From: Pseudoips prasinana
Lineage: Eukaryota > Arthropoda > Insecta > Lepidoptera > Nolidae
DNA: 64,000 nucleotides
Reading direction: 5' to 3'
Assembly (NCBI GenBank): GCA_951640165.1
Contig: OX621236.1
Location: 26,280,948-26,344,947, forward strand
Shown: positions 22,908 through 33,150 of the stretch, one piece after another
Position numbering within the stretch: position 1 is the first letter of the stretch
Layout: each line of letters opens with the position of its first letter
Notes under the pieces: generated by a model
Database searches by the model: none
Told to the model about the DNA's origin: nothing
What the model saw: only the letters and a program-made list of their open reading frames with translations
Translations under genes and position numbers: made by a program

Positions 22908-25792
22908 ATGAGTTCATTGTTATACGTACGAAACAGATGCACCACATTAAAGTGTTTATACCAAAATGTCAGAGGTCTCAGAACTAAAACTGAAACCATA
23001 CGGAACAACGCACTTGTGCAAGACTTTGATATCATACTTCTTACAGAGACATGGCTGAATGAATCGGTTTACGACCACGAGATTTTAGATGGCAGATACG
23101 CGATTTTTAGGCGCGACCGCGGTTCTTCTTCCTCTTTGAAAAGCGAAGGGGGCGGAGTTTTGATAGCCGTGTCAAAAAGTCTCGAACCGGTTCGAAAACA
23201 AAAGTGGGAGTCAACAGGCGAGGATATTTGGGTAGTTATAAAACTTAAACAGGGCCACTCAACCATTTCACTGTGTATCTGCAACTTATATTTCCCCCCG
23301 CCGGTTAATTACAGCCGTCTTGATAACCTAACTACCCATTTAACCCATATAATACCGAATAGCATAAAATACCGAAAAACTCAATATTGTTACTGACCGG
23401 TGACTTTAACTTACCTAACTTAACATGGGAATTTGACACAAACACAAATTTATTGATTCCAGCCTCATGTCCAAACAGTACAGATAGTATTCTCACAGAC
23501 ACTCTCTCCTTTAATGGTCTCTATAATATAAATTCAATAAGCAATTTCAAGGGTCGCACACTTGACTTAATTGTAACCAATTCAAATAAACTGTTCAACG
23601 TTAGCAAATGCACAACACCCTTAGTCGAACAAGATGCTCACCATCCACCATTGAACATTTCTTTTAAACTTTTATCGCAGAGGTCACCTAAAATTAACAA
23701 GTCTGTATCCCTTAATTACTCCAAAGCTAACTATGAAAAAATTAGAGAAAAGCTGGATGCGATTGACTGGAGTAGCCACATAAGACCAAACGATACTATA
23801 GACAATACTGTTGACATTTTCTATACTCTAGTTATGCCAATAATTTCCGAATACACACCTACACGTTACATCGGTAATATATAATAAGTATAAATAAAAT
23901 AAATAAATAAATAAATAAATAACAAATATCCCTTTTGGTTCAGTCGCCCCCTACTACGCACACTGAAAGAGAAACAGAAAATACATAATAGATACAAAAA
24001 ATATTCCAACCCTAGAGACTTAATTACGTACCAAATGTTACGTGATCGATGCAAATTAATGATCCAAGAATGTCTAAATAAATTTAAAACCGATTCAAAG
24101 AAATTAATCAAACAGGATCCTAAATATTTCTGGAAGTTTGTTAAATCCTTAAGATCAAACAGTAGCGTAATCCCAGATGAGATGGTTTTTAATGAAAAAA
24201 CTGGTGTAGGGGGGCAAAGCGTCAGTGAACTTTTCGCGGAGTATTTTTACTCGGTATACCCTAATGTGAACCCTAAAGTGCCTCGACTGCTGGTGAATCT
24301 ACCTATCATTCGGAATCACTAGGTTCCTGTCACATTTCCAGAAGAGATATTCTAAGAGCCCTCAAATCATTAAATGTAAACAAAGGGCCAGGCCCTGATT
24401 GTATTGCACCAATATTGCTACGAAATTGTTCGGAGCAACTAGTTGAACCACTGTATCACATTTTTAATTGGTCCCTCTCCTGTGGAACCTTTCCCTCTAA
24501 GTGGAAGCTCGCGCACATCACCCCTATACACAAAAAAGGGGATCAAAGTGATGTCTCAAACTACAGGCCCATCTCAATCTTATCTGCCATAGGGAAAGTG
24601 TTCGAAAAATTGATTCAAGCAAGACTTCTCTTTCACCTAAAACCCATTCTCAATAGTAATCAGCACGGATTTTTACCAGGCAGATCAACGGCTACAAATC
24701 TCCTAAATTATGTTACTACTATCTACGAAGCAGTCGAAGCCAAAACGGAAGTACATGCTATTTATACAGATTTCTCTAAGGCTTTTGACGTGGTTGATCA
24801 TAGCCTACTCATACAAAAGTTGGCTCATGCTGGGATTTGTGGCTCGCTATTAAGATGGTGTGAATCCTACCTCGTAAATAGGTCCCAATTGGTAAAAATC
24901 AGGGGCTATAAATCTATAGCTAGATTGGTGCCATCTGGTGTGCCCCAGGGGTCACATTTAGGACCCCTGTTTTTCTTGGTTTATGTTAACGACTTAAGCT
25001 CAGCCATTACATCCGGATACCAAATGTTTGCTGACGATCTAAAGTTGTCGAGCAATTTCAGATCGCAGTGACATTAACTCCCTTCAAGAAGACATTAACG
25101 CAATAAATCATTGGTGCTCTTTAAACGGAATGACCATAAATATTTCTAAATGCTTTCACATTAAATTCACACGTAAACGCGATCCAATGCCTGCCACTTA
25201 CTATATGTCTAATAGTCAAATCACCGAAGTGTCGAGTATACGTGATCTGGGTGTCGTGGTTGACACTAAGTTAGATTTCCGTGAACACATAAACGGAATT
25301 GCAAGTAGTGGTGCCCGTTTGGCTGGTTTAGTTATTCGGCAAACCAAGTACTTTAAAGACTACGAAATTCCAATTCTCCTTTACAACTGCTATGTGCGAT
25401 CACTTTTTGAGTACTGTAGTCAGATATGGAGCCCCTCCTATACGATTCATATTAGCCGTCTAGAAAAACTTCAGAAACACTTCTTGTATAGTCTATCTTA
25501 TACACACAACCTCTGCCGAAATCTAACATCTTATAACTCTAGACTTGCATACTTGAAACTTTTGTCACTGGAGAATAGAAGGAACACCGCCGACATCCTT
25601 TTTTTGCATAAATTGGTTACTGGAAAACTAGATAGTCCATCTCTACTAGGAAAATTAAACTTCAATGTACCACGCTTGTGTAGCCGTATCCATAATATGA
25701 AGACTTTCAATTTGCCTTTTTGTCGCACCAACTACAGTCAGCACTCGCCGTTGTACCGTATGTGTTCCGCTTACAATAACTTTTGCAACTAA
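22908..25792 (+). pseudogene. LINE ORF2 (AP endonuclease plus reverse transcriptase), at least four frameshifts
   Basis: The ATG at 22908 starts an apurinic-type endonuclease: LYQNVRGLRTKT, the metal-binding glutamate in LLTETWLNE, then, after a frameshift near 23390, GDFNLPNLTW and an HH motif near 23640. A tetranucleotide AAAT expansion at 23890-23925 breaks the frame again. KYPFWFSRPLLRTLK leads into the RT (third frame), and after another shift near 24315 the RT core is intact: NYRPISILSAIGKVFEKL, AIYTDFSKAFDVVDH, SGVPQGSHLGPLFF and the catalytic FADD in MFADDLKLSS. A fourth shift near 25060 separates the thumb (INHWCSLNGMTINISKC, EYCSQIWSP). The stop is at 25790-25792. A complete relative would nick the target and prime reverse transcription; this copy cannot. 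Confidence 0.9.
23885..23925. repeat. (AAAT)n microsatellite inside the LINE ORF2
   Basis: About eight aaat units between the endonuclease and RT domains; they break the frame. Confidence 0.95.
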
Positions 25793-26109
25793 ATTGATAT
25801 TTTTGGTTCGTCTGCTCATTCGTTGAAACTGTTCTTACTTAAGAAATTTAATCTGTAAATTATTGCAACTAGGTTTTATTGCTTTGTTAATTTTAATTAT
25901 TGTATTATTATCCTTCTAATTCTAATATTAATCTCAATTTTAACTGACTATGATGTAACCCAACTGTGAACTTTCCTTTTGTTTAATGCATGCTGTGTTC
26001 ACTTCTAGAAGGCCAAACACTTAAGCTATATTTGTTTAATGTTCTTTAAATTGTACAAAGTGCGTTGGCCAGTTTAGTGAATCTAATTATAAAAAAAAAA
26101 AAAAAAAAA

Positions 26110-26591
26110 TTGTTTAAGAACCATGCTAATTTAATCTTAAAAGGTCTTTAGGCATTAAGTTACAATATTTCAGACAAGGCCAAGTTAGTCAGTTAGAAAT
26201 TTAGCTATTTGGAAAATTTTAAAACAACAAACAGGCGTTTTCCTAAAAGATTAAGTTTGAGAGGTGTTGAATTATTTTTCAATCACTAGTGACAATGGCA
26301 GTTATCATAAAAAAATTACAAGATTATTGGCAGCTCATTGCTCTAGAATAATAGAAGATATTGATTAAATTGGTATGATCGACAACTAAAATGTTGGTGA
26401 CTGAGAGATATGTAAATACTATAACTATTAACACAAACGTTTTTTTATTTATTATTTTAAACGTCCATATCTTTATTAATGTAATCAAAAATGAACATGC
26501 TGTTAAAGCTAATAGCTTGCAATTTACTTGCAAGAGCGGCGGTAACCTTCTTTTTTTCGAAAAACGTTATAACATCTCAATATTTAAAAAA
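26110..26591. other. No gene seen (interior of hAT)
   Basis: AT-rich; may be original hAT interior sequence. Confidence 0.4.
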
Positions 26592-27195
26592 CAGGCCAAG
26601 TGCGAGTCGGACTCGCCCATGAAGGGTTCCATAGCAGCAAGTATCTCAGTTGATTAAATGAACGGTAAATTGCGGTTTACGATTTATGACGTCTTAAAAA
26701 AATCTACTTACTAGATTTCAATCAAACCAATTTTCAGTGGAAGTTTGCATGGTAATGTACATCATATATTTTTTTCCAGTTTTGTCATTGTCCTATTTTA
26801 GAAGTTACAAGGGGGAGGGGGGCACACATTTTACTACTTTGGAAGTGTATCTTGCTCAAACTATTCAGTTAAGAAAAATATGATATTAGAAACCTCAATA
26901 TCATTTTTGAAGACCTATCCATAGATCCCCCACATGTAAAGATACGATGAAAAAAAAATTAGCATCAGTTCTATGTATGGGGAACCCCCAAAATTATTGT
27001 TCTTTTTCTATTTTTGTGAGAAAATCTTAATGCGGTTCACAGAATACATCTACCAAGTTCATCTTCAACAGTACAGCTCTTACAGTTTTGTAAAAAAGTG
27101 GCTGCGACATACAGACGGACAAACAGACAGACATGATGAATCTATAAGGGTTCCGTTTTTTTGCCATTTGGCTACGGAAGCCGTAGAATTGATTG
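26592..27195 (+). repeat. About 600-bp dispersed repeat (family C), copy 1
   Basis: Begins ggccaagtgcgagtcggact and ends ttgccatttggctacgga. A reversed copy lies at 50075-50655 with the same internal order (tatggggaacccccaaaatt, aagtgtatcttgctcaaact). No open frame is shared between the copies. The class is unclear: no TIR and no A tail seen. Confidence 0.85.
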
Positions 27196-27654
27196 TCCTA
27201 CTAGATTGTCATCCATTTGTCAAATTCTAAGGCCATTGGTTTCTGTAAAAGATATATGAGATAGCCAGTTTGTCATTTTTAAGACGACTTCTTGGCACAA
27301 AAAAACAGGCAGTTGCCTTAAGCCAATTAATGAGGCCACAGCAGCCGTATTTTTATTTCAACTATATTTGCAAATAAATTAGTAACTAATATGTAATGTA
27401 ACGGTAAAGAACTTTATTGAATACAGAATTAGTCTTGGAAAACTTGTACCTAGGTGGTGGCCTAAATGTATTTTTATCAGACCAAGGTTGCTGTCTATAT
27501 ATGAAATATATAGACAGTTACATAACCTAAGATTGCTTGACTCTGAAAATTCTTAAAGTGATAATATTCTTATGATAATGAACATTTTAGTCACGTCCAT
27601 GATGTTTTAGAATACCCATAATATATCAGTTCATTTTATACAATAATTTAAATA
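27196..27654. other. No gene; one small palindrome
   Basis: ctgtctatatatgaaatata followed by tagacag at 27491-27517 forms a short hairpin. Nothing else recognised. Confidence 0.5.
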
Positions 27655-27912
27655 ATAATAATATCCAGGGACATTATTTACACACGGCCATCTGATCCCA
27701 AACTAAGCAGAGCTTGTACTATGGAAACCAGATAACTGATATATTACATATACTACTTTTCTTTTGTGAATACATACTTATATAGATAATTACACCCAGA
27801 CTCAGGACAAACAGACATGTTCATGCACACCAATATCTTTCCTAGATGGAATCGAACCCATGAGCTCCGGCGTGAAAAGCAAGCATTTGCCAACCATGCC
27901 AACACGCCCGTC
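27655..27912 (-). mobile_element. tRNA-derived SINE (family S1)
   Basis: On the minus strand the head has a tRNA-like B box (ggttcgattcc, here diverged). The body runs through gtctgagtctgggtgtaatt-like and ctgcttagtttgggatcaga-like sequence and ends gtccctggatatta. Confidence 0.8.
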
Positions 27913-27913
27913 A

Positions 27914-28160
27914 ATTATTTCATCGTCCTCATGTCAGCCAAAGTACGTCCACTGCTGGACAAAAGCCTCCCCAAAGAATGGGAGCTTGGTAGACCCCCAG
28001 AGCCCCATAGCTTGGCAGACGGGTTGGCGAAAGAAAGTTTGATGGTCATAGTTCATAGATATACGCTGCTGCCGGTTCTCTGGTAGGTATGCCCTCGGTC
28101 GATTTCTGCGCCACATACGTGATAAAATGGGGTGATGATATCCTATGCCATCACCACACA
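27914..28160 (-). repeat. Family A retroposon
   Basis: catgtcagccaaagtacgtc to atgccatcaccacacagc. It directly abuts the SINE, apparently inserted at its head end. Confidence 0.8.
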
Positions 28161-28653
28161 GCAAAATATTATAATAATTATTTAACAAAATATAATCACA
28201 TCATACAGATTGTCACAATATTAAGATTAAAGTAAGTCAGTTCTTTAAATAACACGTTAATTATTAGCTCGACTATTTGTCGTCACTAAACTTTCAAATT
28301 TAAAATATAAAAAGTCGTTCGTTCGTCAAATTTGTTGTACCTACCTAAAAGTAGTTAGGCAATGAGGCACCGCACGGGTGCGAGTATACCTACTCCCATC
28401 TACACGCTGCTAAGTTGATTGGGTAATTCAAGTTAACTCGAATAAAACCTTTTCAAGAAGGTAAGCTATTCAAGGGCTTAAGTCATTGAAGGGGTTAACC
28501 CCTTCCTGTGGTTACCATAAAAAACGTGTTAACCCTTTCACTGGGTTTCGAGGCTGTAAGTCAATCAAAGGGTAACACTGCGATACGAGTTACCCAATGA
28601 ACGGGTTACCCTATCAAACGGCTTAACTCAGAAGCGGGGTTGTCCGGTCCCTG

Positions 28654-29160
28654 CCAAATATGAACCTTAAGCAGAAATTTTGAAGTCGCTCGAGTTTATC
28701 TAGTTTATCCTCCGTAAGGTCAAGATAGCTGGCATCAGCATAGTCAAGGATTGGAAGAAGAAGGGACTGTGCCAGGGCAATTTTAGTGGCAGTTGGGAGA
28801 AAATTGCGTAAGCGCCTCAACGACCCAGCTGCGGCGTATAGTTTGCGACTGGTTTGTTCAATTTGTGGAGCCCATGATAATGTCTCGTCAAAGTATACCC
28901 CCAAGTTTTTAACCTTTTTACTAAATGGAATAATTGTATTCTTAAACATTACTTGAGGGGCATGGGTCCAGTAAATTTTGCCAAGCATTCGAGAACTGCC
29001 AATTATGATAACTTGAGTTTTGGAGGGGTTTACTGTTAGGCCGTGATTAATGCTCCACGTGTTAATTTTAGCCATATCATTGTTGATAGTCTCTATACCT
29101 GCGTTAAGATGTTCAACTGGTATCTGGGTATATATTTGTAAGTCGTTTAGGTGTGCTTTG
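28654..29160 (-). pseudogene. 5' part of the LINE split by the hAT: reverse transcriptase palm-thumb fragment
   Basis: The minus-strand frame 29075-28654 reads INTWSINHGLTVNPSKTQV, FSKKVKNLGVYFDETLSW and LQNFCLRFIFG, then runs into the hAT end. Upstream, at about 29150, NDLQIYTQIPVEHLN is a decayed version of the catalytic YADDLQIY region, so the copy was 5'-truncated or damaged there. The right copy of the hAT target duplication (ccaaatat) occupies 28654-28661. With the 17534-18378 fragment it forms one LINE of about 1.35 kb. Confidence 0.88.
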
Positions 29161-31012
29161 TGTGTATCAGATACGTGATAAAGTGCCCCGCAATTATTAC
29201 TTTGTACTGTCGAAGGCTCTTTAATTTATAAAATTTTTAGGGCGCTTGTATTAAGTAATGTTAAAAGAGTAGTGTTTATCTAAGCATTTTATAAACTAGC
29301 TAGCATTGAAAATACTTAGTATTAGGAACATAGAACGCTCAATGCGCAATTGAGTTTTAGAGCACATATCATATTGGATCCAGTACTGCACTTCCTCATG
29401 GGTGGGGGTGACCATTTAAAAACTCAGGCCATGTGCGAGTTGTACTTCAGCATCGAGGACCTCGTGCTTTCCGTGGACTCAAAGAGAGTCATTAATTTAG
29501 TGATATGCTTTTAAAAACCGTATCCCATAACTAATATTGTTAAAGAGGGATATTTGTTTATTTTATTCTGTGCTAGTTAGAAACATAATTGTATTTTCCC
29601 TGTTATATTTATGTTATCATCTATGAACAATTATAACAATTATATTTAAGACATTTTGCATCACAAATTTCGTAAATAAGATGTGATTCATGTTTAAAAA
29701 AAACAATACACAAAATAAAATTCATTCTTTTTTTAAAATTGAAACCGAACTCTACCTGAACCATAATATATAGGTACTTCAGGCCCGTTTAAAAATAATA
29801 AAAATAATTTCTTAATTTCCTATACGATATAATCTTCTACTTCTAAATTATATTTATATGTTATAATATCCAAAACTAGTCTTATTTCACTAGCTTTATA
29901 AGAAGCTGAGCTATATCGCTGTTACAGACGAATAAATACAGAAGGTTACTTTTAACCATATTGAAACGGAACTTTAAAAAATCAGCGTTAAGAAGGTTAA
30001 TGAACCTTGAACACTCCTCAAATGACACTTGTAATTAGGCCCTTTTCTCATTGTCTTCACTTCTCAGAACAAAAGACAATAATAACTAATCGTTCGCTCC
30101 CCTTCCTATCCTACGATTAACTAAATTGATGGTTGTTACATTGAAGATCGACTCTATAAAAGAAATCACATGGGGACTTCATACAAAAATACCTAACTAT
30201 AGGACTAAATACTTTTTGTATGTAATAAAGAGGAATGTCTCGTGCACTATGGTCAGCGAGTTATGGCTTGGTGGTTTAACCGATCTGACCTTTGAAATTC
30301 CAGCAATGTTCTGAGCGTCGGTGAACATTGGTATTTGCGGTGTTCGGTTCACTAAATTATGGCCAGGTATTTTGCCCGCTAAACCCATAACAGCGGACAG
30401 AATTTGATCTTAATGTTTGACATTACAATAAGGTATTTTGGTCTGTATAAACGGCCAAAACAAGAACTAAGTACAGAAGAACTTGAAACAAGCTAAATAT
30501 TAAAAATAAGTTATTATTACTATTTCTCGTTTAGGTTGCTGAAATAAGTTTATATCTACTTAAGAAGTTTTAAGCTCCAGATTCGAAAGAAAAAAAATCA
30601 TTAAATCTTGACACAGATACAAAAGAAATAAATAATACAAATGTAAGCGAATAAGTTGCATCCTGTCCAAAGTGTCAGCTAGAGAAAAGGGTACCTCAGC
30701 ATTAGCTATACTCTTCTTATTATTTCTTACCAAGAACTTAATAAAAATACCTAATATATGTTTCTTTTCCGCCACATCGCAATTTCCAGAAAAATCTGGT
30801 TAAAAATCTTGCATGCCTTTTGACCAGATGCATCAGATGCATGCATCCTACATGACATTTCATGACGTTTCAGTTCGATAACCAGTTTTGAACCGAATGA
30901 ACCTTTATCTTGTCGACTAGAGAGTTCAGTGTCTCTTACATCCAACAATGGCTTGCTTGCCTTAACATGTAGTAGACGCTCAGTAACAGATACATCGTTT
31001 AAACATAACATA
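29161..31012. other. No gene seen
   Basis: AT-rich sequence; open frames up to 71 codons without motifs. Confidence 0.5.
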
Positions 31013-31125
31013 CTAGCTATGCCCCGCGGTTTTACCCGCGTTAAAGTAGTTTTGGCGTAAAAGAGTAACAAACATACATCTATACTCACAAACTTTCGCA
31101 TTTATAATATTAGTAGGATGTGTAC
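31013..31125 (-). mobile_element. Short Lep1-type Helitron
   Basis: Reversed CTAG at 31013, hairpin gccccgcggttttacccgcg, and the 5' end cgcatttataatattagtag. It is much shorter than the 190-bp copies, so it is internally deleted. A second, 3'-truncated reversed copy follows at about 31240-31385. Confidence 0.8.
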
Positions 31126-31385
31126 CTTTAGTTTTGGTTTTGGCAGTGCACGCCGTAATAACTCGCAGAAGGTAGGTTTTTTCATACTTACTTGACACTT
31201 ATCGTCATATTTTGGACAATTCACACAATATCTTTATAAATTGTAGCCTTTGTGTTATTCTGATGTATAATCTATAATATTGTAAAGTTTCATTAAAATC
31301 CATTCAGTAGTTTTTACGTGAAACAGTAACAAACATCTATCGATCCATACTTACAAATTTTCACGTTTGTAATATTAATAGGATG

Positions 31386-32321
31386 TAGATGTGGATCACA
31401 CACACTTTTTTACCTTCATCCAAGTTTTCCTAGGCAATAGTGGATTTTTATAACATGACTGAAAAAATAAAGTGGCAACTACGAATACTCCTATGAATTA
31501 TACTACAAATATTCCTCCTAATAGTTTACTAACTTCAAGTGTCATAGCTCAATGTTTTTGTGAGTGCCGAGTTCCTATCCTCTATATAAAAATAATATGA
31601 CACTGAAAGATCTAGAGATATTTATATATTTTTTACTTGTCAATTTATTTTTTACATGCCGTATAAACTTAACTATAAAGTTAAGCCTAGGAGTCTTTCA
31701 CTGCTGTCGCCATCTAGCCAAATTTAACTTCCCACCTTTGGAGTTCCCCCAGGACAACCCTTTGGAATTCAAATCTAGCGACTCTGGTCCGTTACTAACG
31801 TGGTTGTACATGAGAGGGTCCGTTTTTTTTAAAGATTATTTTTTTACTATTGTTGTATGATGATACGCGAAGATATCACGTTACCTCACGTCCGATTGAA
31901 AATCGGAGAGAGCATTTCATCGGTACAAATGAAAGCAAAAGTCATGGAAGGCGGACATGACCCGTTCGCATACTTGTCACCTAATTAGGGAGCAATACCT
32001 ATAACCCAAAACAAATATTTTGTAACTGGAATATTAAATACATAGGCGTAATATTACTATGACACTCACATTTAGTCAACCACAAAGCAATAACAATAAC
32101 AAACATTGCAAATATTTTCCAGCAAGCGAGGGTAGGCAATATAAAAGGTTCGCGTGACAACTCCGCTTGGGATGTTTGCTTAATATACAATATAAAACAA
32201 TATAATGGAGACAGAGTGATGCGTAAAACGTATAAAATGTGTGCCTATTACAATAACCGAGTAGTGTGCCCAAACTGTGATATCTTATATTGTTTGAAGA
32301 ATCTAGTTTTATAAGTGAAAA
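31386..32321. other. Upstream region of the MGNTNSG exon; no other gene
   Basis: Contains a dispersed-repeat fragment near 31690 (tttcactgctgtcgccatct). The last part, about 32180-32321, is probably 5' UTR: it has an in-frame TGA one codon before the ATG (tga aaa ATG). Confidence 0.4.
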
Positions 32322-32413
32322 ATGGGGAACACGAATTCCGGCCATGGCCATCACCGGCAACATAGCAAGAACAGAAAATGCAGAAGTCTTCCGACGTCAC
32401 CTGAAGTTAGAAG
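32322..32413 (+). CDS. Putative first coding exon, N-myristoylated protein (partial gene)
   Basis: The ATG at 32322 sits in a strong context (gtgaaaaATGGGG, purine at -3 and G at +4) with an in-frame stop just upstream, so this would be the true start. The exon encodes about 30 residues, MGNTNSGHGHHRQHSKNR and then KCRSLPTSPEVR, and ends at an excellent donor, aag|gtaagt. Gly2 with small or polar residues at 5-6 and a basic stretch after it is the N-myristoylation pattern, implying membrane attachment. Phase 2 at the donor matches the acceptor of the exon at 49912. I do not recognise the protein with confidence. Neuralized-type ubiquitin ligases of vertebrates also begin MGN and carry an LPATP motif like that in the second exon, but this is only a hint. 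Further exons would lie beyond the window. Confidence 0.55.
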
Positions 32414-33017
32414 GTAAGTTTTTAGCTACTTGATAGGACCGTTTAATTGATGTTATTTCTGCCAGTTTCCTTCATTTTTGAGGCTCTGATCTCGTTATAT
32501 AATTATGTCCCCCACTTTACTCTGGAGGTAACCATAAAAGATTTTTCTAACTGCTTCTTGTGTCTTTCTGATTGTATTCATTGCGAGATCCAAGAAAGTT
32601 GAAGCTATATATACCCCGGGATGTACCTAAGCCTCACCGCTCAGTGTAATATAATTGTGTAACCAGAATCACCAGAGGGTTGATTCTAGTTTATAGCTGT
32701 TGCAGTTGTAAGAAGTTGGGACTAGTCCCAAAAGAAATAAGATTTTAGTTATTTTATAAAAAGATAGATAGGCTCATTATCATAAAAACTTAAACAAGAA
32801 ATATATAAAAATATATTGGATATAAAGAACATGTCATAGAACGTCGGTCTTATTGCGATCGTTCCTAGATAATCTTTGGATGGATAAGGGCTGTCAGTAA
32901 GGTATGAGGAGTACAATAATATTATAAGTAACTATATTATAGTCTTGCATATATTTGGTAGTGGTAGTAGTATATATTTAGTATGATTTAAGAAATAAAC
33001 GAATGTTATATTGTTTA

Positions 33018-33150
33018 GACGTCAGCACATCAAGCTACCCCAATCTGTCAAATTTCCCCAATTGAAAGTGAACCTTATACTTAAGTAATAAAATTGAAAA
33101 TCTATTAAAGAAATTTGACAGATTGGGGTAGCTAGAGGCGCTGGCGTCTG
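33018..33150 (+). mobile_element. Family M MITE, copy 2
   Basis: TA-flanked at 33016-33017 and 33151-33152. Starts gacgtcagcac (one base deleted from the usual cagacgcc) and ends gcgctggcgtctg. Confidence 0.85.

Larger units (their letters stand above)
21441..26109 (+). mobile_element. Near full-length CR1-like LINE with poly(A) tail
   Basis: 5' UTR to 21808, ORF1 (21809-22815), ORF2 (22908-25792), 3' UTR with a 19-nt A tail at 26091-26109. The 5' boundary is set only by the end of the RTE fragment and could be off by 100 bp. The poly(A) tail is unusual for CR1 proper, so it may belong to another clade with PHD-type ORF1. All ORFs are broken. Confidence 0.85.
18379..28653. mobile_element. 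10,275-bp hAT-ended element inserted in a LINE, itself filled with nested insertions
   Basis: Left end CAGGGACCG at 18379, right end CGGTCCCTG at 28653, giving 9-bp TIRs of the hAT type, flanked by the exact 8-bp duplication ccaaatat. Subterminal regions on both sides (18400-18540 and 28480-28640) repeat gaacgggt and gatacgagttac. Removing the element and one duplication joins the flanking LINE ORF in frame, ...FIFG then LRKYDH..., so both ends belong to one insertion. The interior holds a SINE, an RTE LINE with an R1-type LINE inside it, a nearly full CR1-like LINE, a 600-bp repeat, another SINE and a family A copy. No hAT transposase is visible. The original element was probably a MITE of under about 3 kb that grew by later insertions. 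Confidence 0.88.

Noticed and set aside
18379..28653. hAT transposase gene within the 10-kb element
   Set aside because: All recognisable coding inside belongs to RTE, R1-type and CR1-like LINEs; no hAT transposase motif was seen.
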